64,000 nt of DNA, taken from NCBI RefSeq assembly GCF_042684645.1, contig NZ_JBHULV010000016.1, forward strand, positions 1 through 64,000, in the 5' to 3' direction. The notes below the pieces were generated by a model. That model ran no database searches and was not told the origin of the DNA. It worked only from the letters and a program-made list of their open reading frames with translations. The position numbers and the translations under genes were made by a program. Of the stretch, positions 42,221 through 51,816 are shown in pieces. Origin of the DNA: Pseudopedobacter alpinus. GTDB taxonomy: Bacteria > Bacteroidota > Bacteroidia > Sphingobacteriales > Sphingobacteriaceae. Each line of letters begins with the position of its first letter. The stretch's first letter is position 1.

Positions 42221-42605
42221 AAAGCTTTTTATTAGATACTCATACTTTCCTATGGTTTTTAAATGGAGATTATCAATTATCTGATAAAGCCAAATCAAAT
42301 ATTGAAGCAGTAGAAAATCGCAAGTTTATAAGTATTGCTTCTATTTGGGAAATAGCTATAAAATTAAGTTTAGGAAAACTATATTAGCAGTTACTTTAGA
42401 GGAATTAAAAAATGAGATTTTTAACAATAACTTTGAAATTTTGCCTTTAGACTTTGAGCATTTCATTCAACTCTCTTCTTTAGAAAACGCCCACAAAGAC
42501 CCTTTTGATAGGATTATAATTGCACAAGCTATTGTAGAAAATTTAGAAATCATCTCTAAAGACACAAATTTCAAACGCTACAAAAAGACCAAAGTTTCTT
42601 GGTAA
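42217..42605 (+). pseudogene. VapC-type PIN-domain toxin, broken by an apparent one-base deletion
   Basis: From GTG 42217 the frame reads FLLDTHTFLWFLNGDYQLSD..SIASIWEIAIKLSLGKLY and stops at TAG 42385-42387. The continuation ILAVTLEELKNEIFNNNFEI..HKDPFDRIIIAQAIVE..SKDTNFKRY is in the -1 frame and ends at 42605. Together they make a full 130-residue PIN protein with all acidic residues (D in LLDTH, E in WEIA, D in DPFDR, D in SKDT). One base has apparently been lost near 42379-42384. The toxin should be inactive unless frameshifting occurs. A sequencing error is the alternative. Confidence 0.8.
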
Positions 42606-42623
42606 TTCCTGATTTTAAATCCC

Positions 42624-43121
42624 TCAATAACTCTCCTTAAACCTTGTAAAATAACTATCAACAAACTTTAGCAACACCGCTAAATCAAATATTAAAAATC
42701 CGTAAAACAGATATGGGTAATTTTTAATTATTGATGCCATAGATGTATTAAAAGATAGATTCTGTAAAAAGCTACTGTTTTGTTCCGAAGTTCCTAAATT
42801 CCAATTTGTATTTAGAATTGCAACAGTAAAGCAAGCAGCCATTGCTAAAAAAAACAAACCGCCAATAGCATAAATTATACGATGATCAACTCTTGCTTTT
42901 TCACTTAGTGGCGGATTTATTTCGCTCATTATGTTAGCCGAAAACGCCATTGATGGTCCATCCAATTTTAAATATTTAAAATCTAAATTAACCGCATTTA
43001 ATTCATCAAATTTTTCTTGGGCTAAAGGATTTTCTTTCAAAAAAACTTCTAAATCTAAGCGTTCCTCAGCTGTAGCTAAGCCATCAATATAATCCCAAAT
43101 TTTTTCTTCTAAATTTTTCAT
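42624..43121 (-). CDS. Membrane anti-sigma-like protein
   Basis: The 165-residue protein has a cytoplasmic part with WDYIDGLATAEERLDLEVFLKENP (about 9-33), the sort of helix bundle seen at the start of anti-sigma factors, but no zinc-binding His/Cys set. Two transmembrane segments follow (about 84-104 and 137-155). It overlaps the upstream sigma gene by 4 bases. The anti-sigma role is inferred from this context. Confidence 0.65.
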   Translation of the reverse strand: MKNLEEKIWDYIDGLATAEERLDLEVFLKENPLAQEKFDELNAVNLDFKYLKLDGPSMAFSANIMSEINPPLSEKARVDHRIIYAIGGLFFLAMAACFTVAILNTNWNLGTSEQNSSFLQNLSFNTSMASIIKNYPYLFYGFLIFDLAVLLKFVDSYFTRFKESY

Positions 43122-43699
43122 ATCAAATCCTTTACTTCATCCTTTAAAAGCAAATCTAATTTTTGCTTTAACTTGTGTCTTGCCCTATGCAATTTAACTT
43201 TTACTGCGTTTGTTTCCATATTCATAACCTGGGCAATTTCTTCTAAAGATTGTTCGCCTTGGTAAAACAAGGTAATTACACTTGCATCATCTGGCAACAG
43301 CATTTTAATAGCTTGGTTTACATAAAAGCTTCTAGATTTTAATTCAACCGAATTTTGATTATCAAAATCAACTCTATCTTCTATCTGAATATTACTATTT
43401 TCATCATCAATTGAACTGGTATTTATCCGTATTTTACGCAGATGAGTCATTGCCGTATGGTAAACAATGGTGTATAACCAAGTGGTAAATTTACCTTCCT
43501 TTTTATAAGCACTTAATGATTTATATGCTTTTATAAAAGCATCTTGAGCAACTTCTTCCGCGGTTTCTCTTTGTTTTGTAAAACGCAAAGCCAAAGTAAA
43601 AGCATACGATTGATGCCGCTTTACTAAATGTGCAAACTGGTTTGTTTGTCCATTTAAAATAGCATCAATTAATTCGTTGTCTGTACTTATATTTCGCAT
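43118..43699 (-). CDS. RNA polymerase ECF sigma factor
   Basis: The 193-residue protein has sigma region 2 (LALRFTKQRETAEEVAQDAFIKAYKSLSAYKKEGKFTTWLYTIVYHTAMTHLRK, about 36-90) and region 4 (YQGEQSLEEIAQVMNMETNAVKVKLHRARHKLKQKL, about 144-179). It is followed by a membrane anti-sigma-like gene. The upstream promoter is of ECF type and is shared with the divergent DUF6249 gene, so it probably controls itself and that gene. Confidence 0.92.
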   Translation of the reverse strand: MRNISTDNELIDAILNGQTNQFAHLVKRHQSYAFTLALRFTKQRETAEEVAQDAFIKAYKSLSAYKKEGKFTTWLYTIVYHTAMTHLRKIRINTSSIDDENSNIQIEDRVDFDNQNSVELKSRSFYVNQAIKMLLPDDASVITLFYQGEQSLEEIAQVMNMETNAVKVKLHRARHKLKQKLDLLLKDEVKDLI

Positions 43700-43709
43700 T
43701 TCTTACAAT

Positions 43710-43739
43710 TAAGACAACATAGTTATATGATAGGTTACA
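43710..43739 (-). promoter_or_regulatory. ECF-type promoter of the sigma gene at 43699
   Basis: On the minus strand TGTAACC (43739-43733), 17 bases, GTCTTA (43715-43710). The core sequences and spacing are identical to those at 43861-43890 before the divergent DUF6249 gene. The leader would be under 10 nt. Confidence 0.7.
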
Positions 43740-43860
43740 TGTAAAATAATTTTATAAATGCTAAAAATAAGAATGCTGAGATAATAGAAAAATTTAGTAA
43801 TTCACTGAATCCTTTTATATCGGTTTTAAAAATGGTTCGAAAATTATTTTTTATTGTTGC

Positions 43861-43890
43861 TGTAACCTGATTAAAAAGTTGGTGGTCTTA
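43861..43890 (+). promoter_or_regulatory. ECF-type promoter of the DUF6249 gene
   Basis: TGTAACC (43861-43867), 17 bases, GTCTTA (43885-43890): the same elements at the same distance as the sigma gene's own promoter on the other strand. The start codon is 46 bases further on. Confidence 0.7.
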
Positions 43891-43936
43891 GTTTAGAAAT
43901 CATAACAATTATTAATATAATTTAAAAATAAATACG

Positions 43937-44296
43937 ATGAGTTACCAAACAGAAATTTTGATTCCAATTACATTCTTTATCACGACTTTTGCAGCAATTT
44001 TTGGCTTGCGTTATATGGTTAATAAAGAGCGCATGGCAATGATTGAAAAAGGTATAGATATCAGCTTTTCAAAATCGCAACCGCAACCTTACAAAAACCT
44101 AAAATGGGGTTTGTTATTAATAGGCTTAGGTTTGGGTTTATTTATTGCCTACTTACTAGATTTTACGGTATTTAATAGCAGCAATGAGGATATGAATAAA
44201 AAAGTGGTGTTTATCTACTTCTCATTAATGGCTATTTTTGGTGGCTTGGGCTTGTTTATTTCTTATTTGATAGAGAAAAAGGAAACGCTAAAATAA
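43937..44296 (+). CDS. DUF6249-type membrane protein
   Basis: The 119-residue protein has three transmembrane segments (about 8-27, 56-74 and 89-110) and between them the short cytoplasmic motif NKERMAMIEKGIDISF. Small proteins of this kind are often found next to ECF sigma genes in Bacteroidota. The ECF promoter in front makes it a target of the divergent sigma factor. The function is unknown. Confidence 0.75.
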   Translation: MSYQTEILIPITFFITTFAAIFGLRYMVNKERMAMIEKGIDISFSKSQPQPYKNLKWGLLLIGLGLGLFIAYLLDFTVFNSSNEDMNKKVVFIYFSLMAIFGGLGLFISYLIEKKETLK

Positions 44297-44310
44297 AAAC
44301 AAAATAAAAC

Positions 44311-44348
44311 AAAAAAGGCTTGGTTTGCAAAACAACCAAGCCTTTTTT
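44311..44348. terminator. Bidirectional terminator between DUF6249 and tamA-like genes
   Basis: A 15-bp perfect stem (A6GGCTTGGTT with its complement) around an eight-base loop. A and T tracts at both ends serve both converging genes. Confidence 0.88.
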
Positions 44349-44350
44349 GT

Positions 44351-46642
44351 TTAAAATGGATATCCAATTGCTAAATTGAATACTAAGTTTTCTCTTCGCC
44401 AATCCCTGTCTCCAAATTTAATGGCATCAAAAACCCATCTATCGCCTTTAGGCAAATATGGCTGTCTAATTGGGAAAGCTAAATCCAAACGTAATATTAA
44501 AAAGGTTAAATCTAACCTTACACCTGCCCCGGCATCTGCGGCCAATTCACTTATAAATTCTTTACTAAAAGCAGCACCTTGTTTATTAACATCTTCATTT
44601 AATAACCATATATTTCCAGCATCTACAAATAATGCCCCTTTAAAAATAGAGGTGAAATCATAACGATATTCTGTATTAAACTCCAATTTGATATCTCCAG
44701 ATTGATCTGGTAAAAAAGAATTTTCGTCAACTACCAACCTAGAAGTACCTGGTCCAATAGATCTTGCTCTAAAACCTCTTAAACTGTTTGTACCACCAAT
44801 AAAAAACTGTTTAATAAATGGCATTTGCGATGAGTTGCCATATGGTAGCCCAAAGCCAGCAATAACCCTGCTGGCAACTGTAGATTTTGATCCAAATTTT
44901 ATATAATGCCTAAAATCGTTTTCAATTTTAAAGTACTGGCTAAATGGCACACTAAAAATTCTGGCTGTATCGCCATTCAAAACGTCTCCTTTTTTAAATA
45001 AACCTGTAACTGTACCAGCTAAATCGGCCTGACCTTTATAATAAAATGTATTCTTTTTTTGTGTTTCGGCAGTGGTTGTATAAGTATAACTGTAAGACGG
45101 ACCGAAAATTAATTGCTTATCAATTACCCTTTGTAAACTTGGGATGCTATCGGCCTGTCTTTGATAAAGATCTGATATGTTAGAGGAATTGGTATAAGTA
45201 ATTTCGGATAATTTTAAAGAGTGTTCTTTTCGTACATTTTCTTTCCATAAATAACCAAAAGAACCGCGGAAAGTATTTAGAGAATACAATTGTGATCTGT
45301 TTTGATACTCGAAACCTATTGTTGCAACTGTTTTTGGCGTAAATGCAGAAACAGATTTGAATTTAACAAATGGTGTTACAAATTTAGGCCAAATTAAGCT
45401 AGCATCACCACCAAAACGCAAAACATTAAAGCCACCATTTTGTCCAGAAACTTGGGTTTCTAAACCAGCAAAGGCTGTAAGAGTTAGTTGTTCGGCACCT
45501 CTAAAAGCATTTCTATTTGTCCAATTAATGTTTACTTCTGAACCTGTATAATTTGCAGAATTTGTTTTTCCTAATAATTCGACTCTTATAGATTTTTTAG
45601 GTAACGGGGTTAAATAATAATAAGCATCTAAAGCACTATTTAACGAATCTGAGGGTAAAAACTCATTTTTTACAAACTTAAAAGTACCCACATTAACCAA
45701 TCTGTTTAAAGATAAATTGTGGTCTGTTCTATTATAAATATCTCCTTTATTAAATTGCAAGGCCCTGTCAAAAACATCGGGCTTGAATCTTTTATTAGGG
45801 TCAACAATAATTAAATCTTTGTAAGTCTCTAAAGAATCAGTACTTTTTTGAAGGCTATCATTACCTAAACTGTAATCAGGGTAAACATAAATATCACCAA
45901 TACTATATACGTTTTTTGCTTTTGTAGGAGTTTCGTTCTTAATTTTTAGAATCATATCCACTTGGTGATTACCAACTGTACTATCAACTTGCGCTAATAA
46001 ATAATCAGACCCAAAATAAAAGAAACCTTTCTCTTTTAATTTAGCATCTATCCTATCTCTTTCTGCTTTAATTTTATCCAAATCATAAGGTTCTCCGGCT
46101 TTAAAATAGGTGGTTTCCTTTTCTTCATTAACAGCTAAACCTAATTTGCTAGAATCATTTGGGAAAATAACTTCTCTTATTTTGTATTGAAAATTTGGCC
46201 TAACCGTGTAAATTGCAGTTGCTCTTTTATTTTTCGAGGTAGAATCTGCATAAGCTCTACCTTTAAAGTAACCTCTATTATCTAACCTGTTTTCAATCAG
46301 TTTTACGTTATAATCTAAATCAACTTTAGAAAAATAAACAGGCGCTTGGCCAAATTTGGTGTTTAAAAAATGTTTTAATCCTTTTTGTTTATCTGTTTTG
46401 GTGATATTATAAATCCATAATTTGGGTCTTAAACCTAAAATACTTGAATTAGGACGGGGTCTTAAAATACTTGTTAATTCTGTTTCCAAAATAGATTTCT
46501 CTTTTTTTGTTACGCTATCGCCTTCAATATTTAGCTTAGCACCCATGTAAAGCAGTTCTCCTTTAGGTAAATATTTGGTATTACTACAAGATGTTGCAAA
46601 CAAAGCAATTAATAATAAATATATGGTTGATTTGAATTTCAT
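44351..46642 (-). CDS. BamA/TamA family outer-membrane lipoprotein
   Basis: The 763-residue protein begins with a lipoprotein signal (MKFKSTIYLLLIALFATSC), then POTRA-like repeats (about residues 30-330) and a C-terminal 16-strand Omp85 barrel with FFIGGTNSLRGFRARSIGPG (about 620-640) and a terminal Phe. The frame is open to 46702, but ATG 46642 gives the lipobox and lies 1 base after the tamB stop. With TamB it should insert outer-membrane proteins or move lipids across the periplasm. A lipid-anchored TamA is characteristic of Bacteroidota. Confidence 0.9.
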   Translation of the reverse strand: MKFKSTIYLLLIALFATSCSNTKYLPKGELLYMGAKLNIEGDSVTKKEKSILETELTSILRPRPNSSILGLRPKLWIYNITKTDKQKGLKHFLNTKFGQAPVYFSKVDLDYNVKLIENRLDNRGYFKGRAYADSTSKNKRATAIYTVRPNFQYKIREVIFPNDSSKLGLAVNEEKETTYFKAGEPYDLDKIKAERDRIDAKLKEKGFFYFGSDYLLAQVDSTVGNHQVDMILKIKNETPTKAKNVYSIGDIYVYPDYSLGNDSLQKSTDSLETYKDLIIVDPNKRFKPDVFDRALQFNKGDIYNRTDHNLSLNRLVNVGTFKFVKNEFLPSDSLNSALDAYYYLTPLPKKSIRVELLGKTNSANYTGSEVNINWTNRNAFRGAEQLTLTAFAGLETQVSGQNGGFNVLRFGGDASLIWPKFVTPFVKFKSVSAFTPKTVATIGFEYQNRSQLYSLNTFRGSFGYLWKENVRKEHSLKLSEITYTNSSNISDLYQRQADSIPSLQRVIDKQLIFGPSYSYTYTTTAETQKKNTFYYKGQADLAGTVTGLFKKGDVLNGDTARIFSVPFSQYFKIENDFRHYIKFGSKSTVASRVIAGFGLPYGNSSQMPFIKQFFIGGTNSLRGFRARSIGPGTSRLVVDENSFLPDQSGDIKLEFNTEYRYDFTSIFKGALFVDAGNIWLLNEDVNKQGAAFSKEFISELAADAGAGVRLDLTFLILRLDLAFPIRQPYLPKGDRWVFDAIKFGDRDWRRENLVFNLAIGYPF

Positions 46643-46643
46643 G

Positions 46644-49600
46644 TTATTTGCTCTCTGTATTTTGTTCTTGTTTATCTGTTTTTTTCTCTCTCGATCTTTC
46701 AAACAGCTCTCTAAATCTATTGTAATCCATAGTTATTACAAAACCTAAACCTGTTTCAATTACTTGGCCTTGTAATGCAACTTGATATTGATTTTTTCGA
46801 TATGCTCTGAGTAAATATCTACCGTCTTTAGATAAAGAATAATCTACTGCTACATCACCCGCAATATTATTAGCTTGTTGATTACTTTGTTGCGGACCTT
46901 CTAAACCAAAACTACTTCCAATAGTAACTTTTAACCTATCGTTTAACAACCTTTTTGATAAACCAACATTCAAATCTGTTCTGTTTTCACGATTTCCAGT
47001 CGTATAATCATCAGAAGACTCCAAATCGAAATTAAGCTCAACTCCTTCAATTAAATCACCTGCAAAATCATTCAATTGTTGTGATATTATTTTACTTACA
47101 CTTTGTCTCACTAAAGATTCTGCCCCACCAGAACCAGCCTCGCTTGCAAACGGATTTTCTCCAATAAACCTATTCAACAATAGCAACGCAAATACTTGCT
47201 TGTTAAGCTCTGATGGTTGTTGCCTTAATTGTTGCAATTTAATTTTAGTGTTATCAATAACTTCTGATGAAACATTGTAGTTACCGTCTGGCAATATGAT
47301 ATCAAAAGTTATTTCTGGTTTCAACAACTCGCCGTTCATTTTTAATAAAACATTAAATGGCAACTCTTGCTTGTATGTATTTCTTTGCGCTTGTGATGCA
47401 GAGCCTAATTGGTCTCCTACCAAATCTATAGGTGCAGTTTCTGCAACGTAAATTGCAGTAACATTCAAACTTGCCGACATTGGCTCACCCGTCCATAAAA
47501 CGGTACTTCCTTTGTCTATCTTAAACTGGCGTTTTATAAAATTGAAAGACATTTCATAAAAACCTTCTTGCAATTCATACTTTCCGGTTAAAGAAACTTT
47601 ACCAGATGGGTCAATACCTGCACTTAATTCTGCTTCCCCTTTTATTTTAACAAAATCACCGTTCCCTTTATCAATCACCATTGTTAAAGCAGCTTCGGGG
47701 TCAACTTCAATATTTACATTTAAAGTCATCCCTGTTATTTCGGTTTTATTTAAAGAATCCGGTAAAACAAAAGCTTTATTAAATTCGGGGTCATCCTGGT
47801 CTACAAATTCAACAATACCCTCTCTTTCTGCAATTCCAGGGTCAGTTTGCGGTAAAACCAAAGTTAATTCAGTTTCCTTATTAATTTTTAAACTACCATC
47901 AACAATTGGGTTGTCTAAATCTCCTTTTATACGTAAGCGAGTGTCAAAAAACAGCTTTCCATAAAACAGGTCGTTATCTTTTTCGGTAGAGTTTACCGCC
48001 ATAAAATTATCAGCATCTACCTCTAAATTAAACCTGAAATCTGTAAATGTTTGGGTATAAATTGCGCCGTTAACAGTCAAATTATTATTTGCAGAATCTT
48101 TTAATGCAAACTCATTAAATAAAATCCCATCGCCATTAAACTCAATTTTATCAGAACCAACCTTGTAGTACGTATTTAACATTGTAATTCTAAAAGCGGC
48201 ATCGTTAAAAGCTACATCTCCTATCACTTTTGGTGCATCAACACTACCGGTAATTTTAAATGCTCCATTTAAATAACCTATGGCATCCGTCATGTTTCCT
48301 AGAGTAAAACCTTGTATGCTTTTTAAATTTAAACGCTGCATATCCAAATCCATATCAAAACCGCTGTTGCTGATATTGTAAGAACCTAACAAATTTACTT
48401 GGTTACCATTGCCTGTAATAGCTACATCTGCATTAAAAATATCAGGCGTATTATTATTTACTTTTACAGCAACATTTCCTACGGTATCTGTCATAAAGTT
48501 AAAGTCCTTTATGTTCATATCTGCATTAAAAGTTGGCGTTGTTGTTAGATTTTTAGCCAGCACTTTTCCGTTAATTATACCACCAGCCAATAAAGAGTCT
48601 TTAGAAATAATATTTGTAATTGTTTCTATTCTAAAATTGGTAAAATCAATATCTAGAGGTGCATTAGGTGCAGTATTTTGCGACTGAATTTTAATTGATT
48701 GACCGGTGTTACTTAACACAAAATTATTGGCATAAACCCCGTTTCCGCCAAACCGTATAATGTTATCATTACTAACTTTCCAATTATCATAGTTAAGTTT
48801 AAGGCCATCCAAATTTAACCTAAACTCACTGTCTTTATTTTCTAATGCTTTTAAATCACCAGCAATTAAATAGCGTTCTTTATCTTCTTTATCTAAAATA
48901 GACAACCTATAATCCAATAAATTGTCTTTTAATTGCCCAGTTAAACTTGTATGTGGCAACAATAGCGAAGCGCTTTTTATTTCATCTATTATCAAGCTGT
49001 AATTTAATGCAGCACTATCTGTATTTAATTTTAAACTACCGTTAGATATGGTATATCCCGCATAAATCACTTTCGGAATTGTTCCGTTTACAATTAATGT
49101 ATCACCCTTGCTATTGTATCTTCCATCAATTACAATCGGCTCTATTCTGGTTAATGTTGGTACCAAAGCATATAAAATTGGATCGTCAGAAACATTCATT
49201 TTAAAAGCAAACTGTTGCGATTTTAAAGTATCAGGTCTTGTTGTTGCTAAACCAGTATCGTAATATTTTGCAATGGTATTATTTAAAGCGGCAGCAACTT
49301 CCGTTAATTGGTATTTACCATCAATACTGGCAGATAATATTTGAGAAGTTAATTTTAAACTATTTTTATTGGCTGTTGCCGATGATATTACTTTTACAGA
49401 ATCTAATTGATAACGCTCTTTAGCATCGGCAATTAACAGTTTGGTTAAATAAATACTTCCGTTTAAATAATTTGGATCTAAAGTTTCAATATCAGCATCT
49501 AAAATACCTCTTAATTTTAATGGAGTGGTGTATAAATTTAATGCTTTTAAATCTACACTATCCAAATTCAATTTCATTTTAACCGATGGGTATTTACCTT

Positions 49601-51701
49601 TAAAACTACCATTAGCTACTAAATCAAAGTATGCATTCGGGTCCTTCATATCTGCAACAGCTTTAAATAAACCGTTGGCGATACTACCTTTTAAGTTTAA
49701 ATTTTTATAAGTGTATTTATTATAAACCGCTTTAAATAAAGTACCGTCTAAACTTGCATTGGCTGTTTTTGGGTCAAGCCCGATGCCTTTAACGTTCGCT
49801 CTTAAAGTTATTTTCCCAACCGAATCATTCTTTATCAGTTTACCAACATCAAAATTATTGATATCTAAAAGGGCATTATATTTCTCTCTGTTTTTAATAC
49901 GTTGGTCAAAACTGGCTCTAATTTTCGCAGCGCCAAAGCTACTTGCCAATGCCAAATTGGTATTAAAATTATTAACGCCTCCTTTAAAAAATCCTTTTGC
50001 GGCAAAACTTGATGGTAATTGAATGTTTGATGGAATTGTGCCTTTTGGAATAAATGCATTAATGTCTTTAGCTGTAGATTTAAATTCTCTGATATTTAAA
50101 TCAAAATAAGCTTTCTCAACGTTAGGCATTCCTTTTATAGACCCACTAGCAGCAATGCGGGTATTTCCAATACCAGAAATTTCTAAATTTGGGATTCGTA
50201 AATTGTCAACTTTCCCTATCACTTTACTATTTATATTCATTACCGCATTGGGCATGGTATTAAATGGCGCCGTTGTAGAAAGCGTTGGCACCAATAACAA
50301 AATATCTTTAAAGCCTAATTTGCTTCCGCTGATGTTTGCATCAATATATAACTCTCCAGGTGTTTCAGTTAAAGCTGCATTTGAAGGATATTTAGCAATC
50401 ACTTCATCTTTTAATAAAGTTTGTGGAGTTTTTAGATATAAATTTTTTAAGAAAGCATTTTTTGGCCCGTAATAAAAACTTGTTCTTAATTCTTGAACAT
50501 TAAAACCACTTTTATCTTTTAAGGTAAAAGAGTTGATATCACCAGAAATGGTATCTAAACTATAATAGAAATTATCAGTATTTAAGCTGATGTTTTTCAT
50601 GTCTAAGTGCATAAAATCCATTCCTTTTTTAAGGCGAGGAGCATTCATATCATCAAAAGCAAATGCAATATTATTAATAGCTGCTTTGCGTAAATTTACT
50701 TTCCAATTGGCATTTTCTGCCGCTGAAGAAGTATCAGTTTGGGTGGCGTTTTTAACTGCTATTTTTTCTGCTTTGCCTAAAACTAAATTCCCTTTAGAAT
50801 CTGTAAATTCTAAAGACTTAATATCAACCAATTGTTTCTTTAAATCAATCTCATTAAAATCAACAATTAATTTACCCAAATTTAAATTCGTATTTAGCTT
50901 GCTCCCTGCGTTATCATAAGCCAAAACAATTTTTTGTAAATCAACTTTACCTATATCCAACTTTAAATCTGGTAATGCAGAAGCAGAATCGGCAACAGCG
51001 ACAGCACTTTTTGCAATTTCTTCTAACGCACCTTGTTTTAATTTAACATTTAACCCGTTTAAAGTAATCTCAGGGATTTTGAAATCCATATTATCCAAGT
51101 CAAACTTTTTAATATTGGTGTCAAAATGATTTAAGTAAACCTCTATGTTGTTTTTAGTGACGGCATCATTAAATCTTAATCTAATTTTATCTAAATTAAT
51201 TTTATTGATAGAAAACTTCATGGCAGCAGAAGTATCTGTTGGGGTTTCTGGCTTTGCTTGGTCGCTCATAAAAGCGTTAAGCATATAATCGAAATTAAAA
51301 ACTGAATCTTGGTTTCTGCTAATATTTGCAATAACTCCGTCAATATCTATAGAGTTTAGCTCAATTTGATTGTCCAGTATTTTGAACAGCGAAATATCAA
51401 CTGCCAGTTTATCACCAGCTAACAGCGTATCTTTTGATTGGCTTTCAAAGTAGAATCCTCGTAAAACCAGTTTCTTGGGCAAACCAATTTCTATTTTATC
51501 AATTTTAACAGGCGTTTTAAATTTGCCTTCTAAAAAGCTCACAACCTTATTTTTTACAATATTTTGGACTGCCGGAACTTGAATAAGAACAACAATTAAT
51601 AAAAAAAGACCAATAATGCTTCCAACTATCCAAGCTAATATTTTGAGGCTAAGTTTTAGATATTTATTCAATGATATACGTTTTAGTAAATTGTTATTCA
51701 A
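46644..51701 (-). CDS. Translocation and assembly module TamB (DUF490)
   Basis: The 1685-residue protein has one N-terminal transmembrane anchor (about 27-49), a very long stretch of repeating beta strands of the AsmA/TamB hydrophobic groove type, and the C-terminal DUF490 domain (about 1300-1640: GKVSLTGKYELQEGFYEMSFNFIKRQFKIDKGS, TDLNVGLSKRLLNDRL). It spans the periplasm as a bridge to the TamA-like barrel encoded just downstream. The frame begins with TTG (51701); there is no upstream ATG in frame, and the next Met is far inside. Many opposite-strand frames here are shadows. Confidence 0.9.
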   Translation of the reverse strand: MNNNLLKRISLNKYLKLSLKILAWIVGSIIGLFLLIVVLIQVPAVQNIVKNKVVSFLEGKFKTPVKIDKIEIGLPKKLVLRGFYFESQSKDTLLAGDKLAVDISLFKILDNQIELNSIDIDGVIANISRNQDSVFNFDYMLNAFMSDQAKPETPTDTSAAMKFSINKINLDKIRLRFNDAVTKNNIEVYLNHFDTNIKKFDLDNMDFKIPEITLNGLNVKLKQGALEEIAKSAVAVADSASALPDLKLDIGKVDLQKIVLAYDNAGSKLNTNLNLGKLIVDFNEIDLKKQLVDIKSLEFTDSKGNLVLGKAEKIAVKNATQTDTSSAAENANWKVNLRKAAINNIAFAFDDMNAPRLKKGMDFMHLDMKNISLNTDNFYYSLDTISGDINSFTLKDKSGFNVQELRTSFYYGPKNAFLKNLYLKTPQTLLKDEVIAKYPSNAALTETPGELYIDANISGSKLGFKDILLLVPTLSTTAPFNTMPNAVMNINSKVIGKVDNLRIPNLEISGIGNTRIAASGSIKGMPNVEKAYFDLNIREFKSTAKDINAFIPKGTIPSNIQLPSSFAAKGFFKGGVNNFNTNLALASSFGAAKIRASFDQRIKNREKYNALLDINNFDVGKLIKNDSVGKITLRANVKGIGLDPKTANASLDGTLFKAVYNKYTYKNLNLKGSIANGLFKAVADMKDPNAYFDLVANGSFKGKYPSVKMKLNLDSVDLKALNLYTTPLKLRGILDADIETLDPNYLNGSIYLTKLLIADAKERYQLDSVKVISSATANKNSLKLTSQILSASIDGKYQLTEVAAALNNTIAKYYDTGLATTRPDTLKSQQFAFKMNVSDDPILYALVPTLTRIEPIVIDGRYNSKGDTLIVNGTIPKVIYAGYTISNGSLKLNTDSAALNYSLIIDEIKSASLLLPHTSLTGQLKDNLLDYRLSILDKEDKERYLIAGDLKALENKDSEFRLNLDGLKLNYDNWKVSNDNIIRFGGNGVYANNFVLSNTGQSIKIQSQNTAPNAPLDIDFTNFRIETITNIISKDSLLAGGIINGKVLAKNLTTTPTFNADMNIKDFNFMTDTVGNVAVKVNNNTPDIFNADVAITGNGNQVNLLGSYNISNSGFDMDLDMQRLNLKSIQGFTLGNMTDAIGYLNGAFKITGSVDAPKVIGDVAFNDAAFRITMLNTYYKVGSDKIEFNGDGILFNEFALKDSANNNLTVNGAIYTQTFTDFRFNLEVDADNFMAVNSTEKDNDLFYGKLFFDTRLRIKGDLDNPIVDGSLKINKETELTLVLPQTDPGIAEREGIVEFVDQDDPEFNKAFVLPDSLNKTEITGMTLNVNIEVDPEAALTMVIDKGNGDFVKIKGEAELSAGIDPSGKVSLTGKYELQEGFYEMSFNFIKRQFKIDKGSTVLWTGEPMSASLNVTAIYVAETAPIDLVGDQLGSASQAQRNTYKQELPFNVLLKMNGELLKPEITFDIILPDGNYNVSSEVIDNTKIKLQQLRQQPSELNKQVFALLLLNRFIGENPFASEAGSGGAESLVRQSVSKIISQQLNDFAGDLIEGVELNFDLESSDDYTTGNRENRTDLNVGLSKRLLNDRLKVTIGSSFGLEGPQQSNQQANNIAGDVAVDYSLSKDGRYLLRAYRKNQYQVALQGQVIETGLGFVITMDYNRFRELFERSREKKTDKQEQNTESK

Positions 51702-51816
51702 AGGTTAAGCCAAATAATTGTACTAATTCCTAAACCTTAACAATTACTTAATATCACTAATGTATGTTTTGTTCCGTAAAACAAGTACATATAAATTTAC
51801 CGCGACAAAAAAAATT

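Noticed and set aside
46643..46702. Upstream in-frame Met (46702) as start of the TamA-like protein
   Set aside because: It would put 20 charged residues before a clear lipoprotein signal and lie inside tamB; ATG 46642 fits better.
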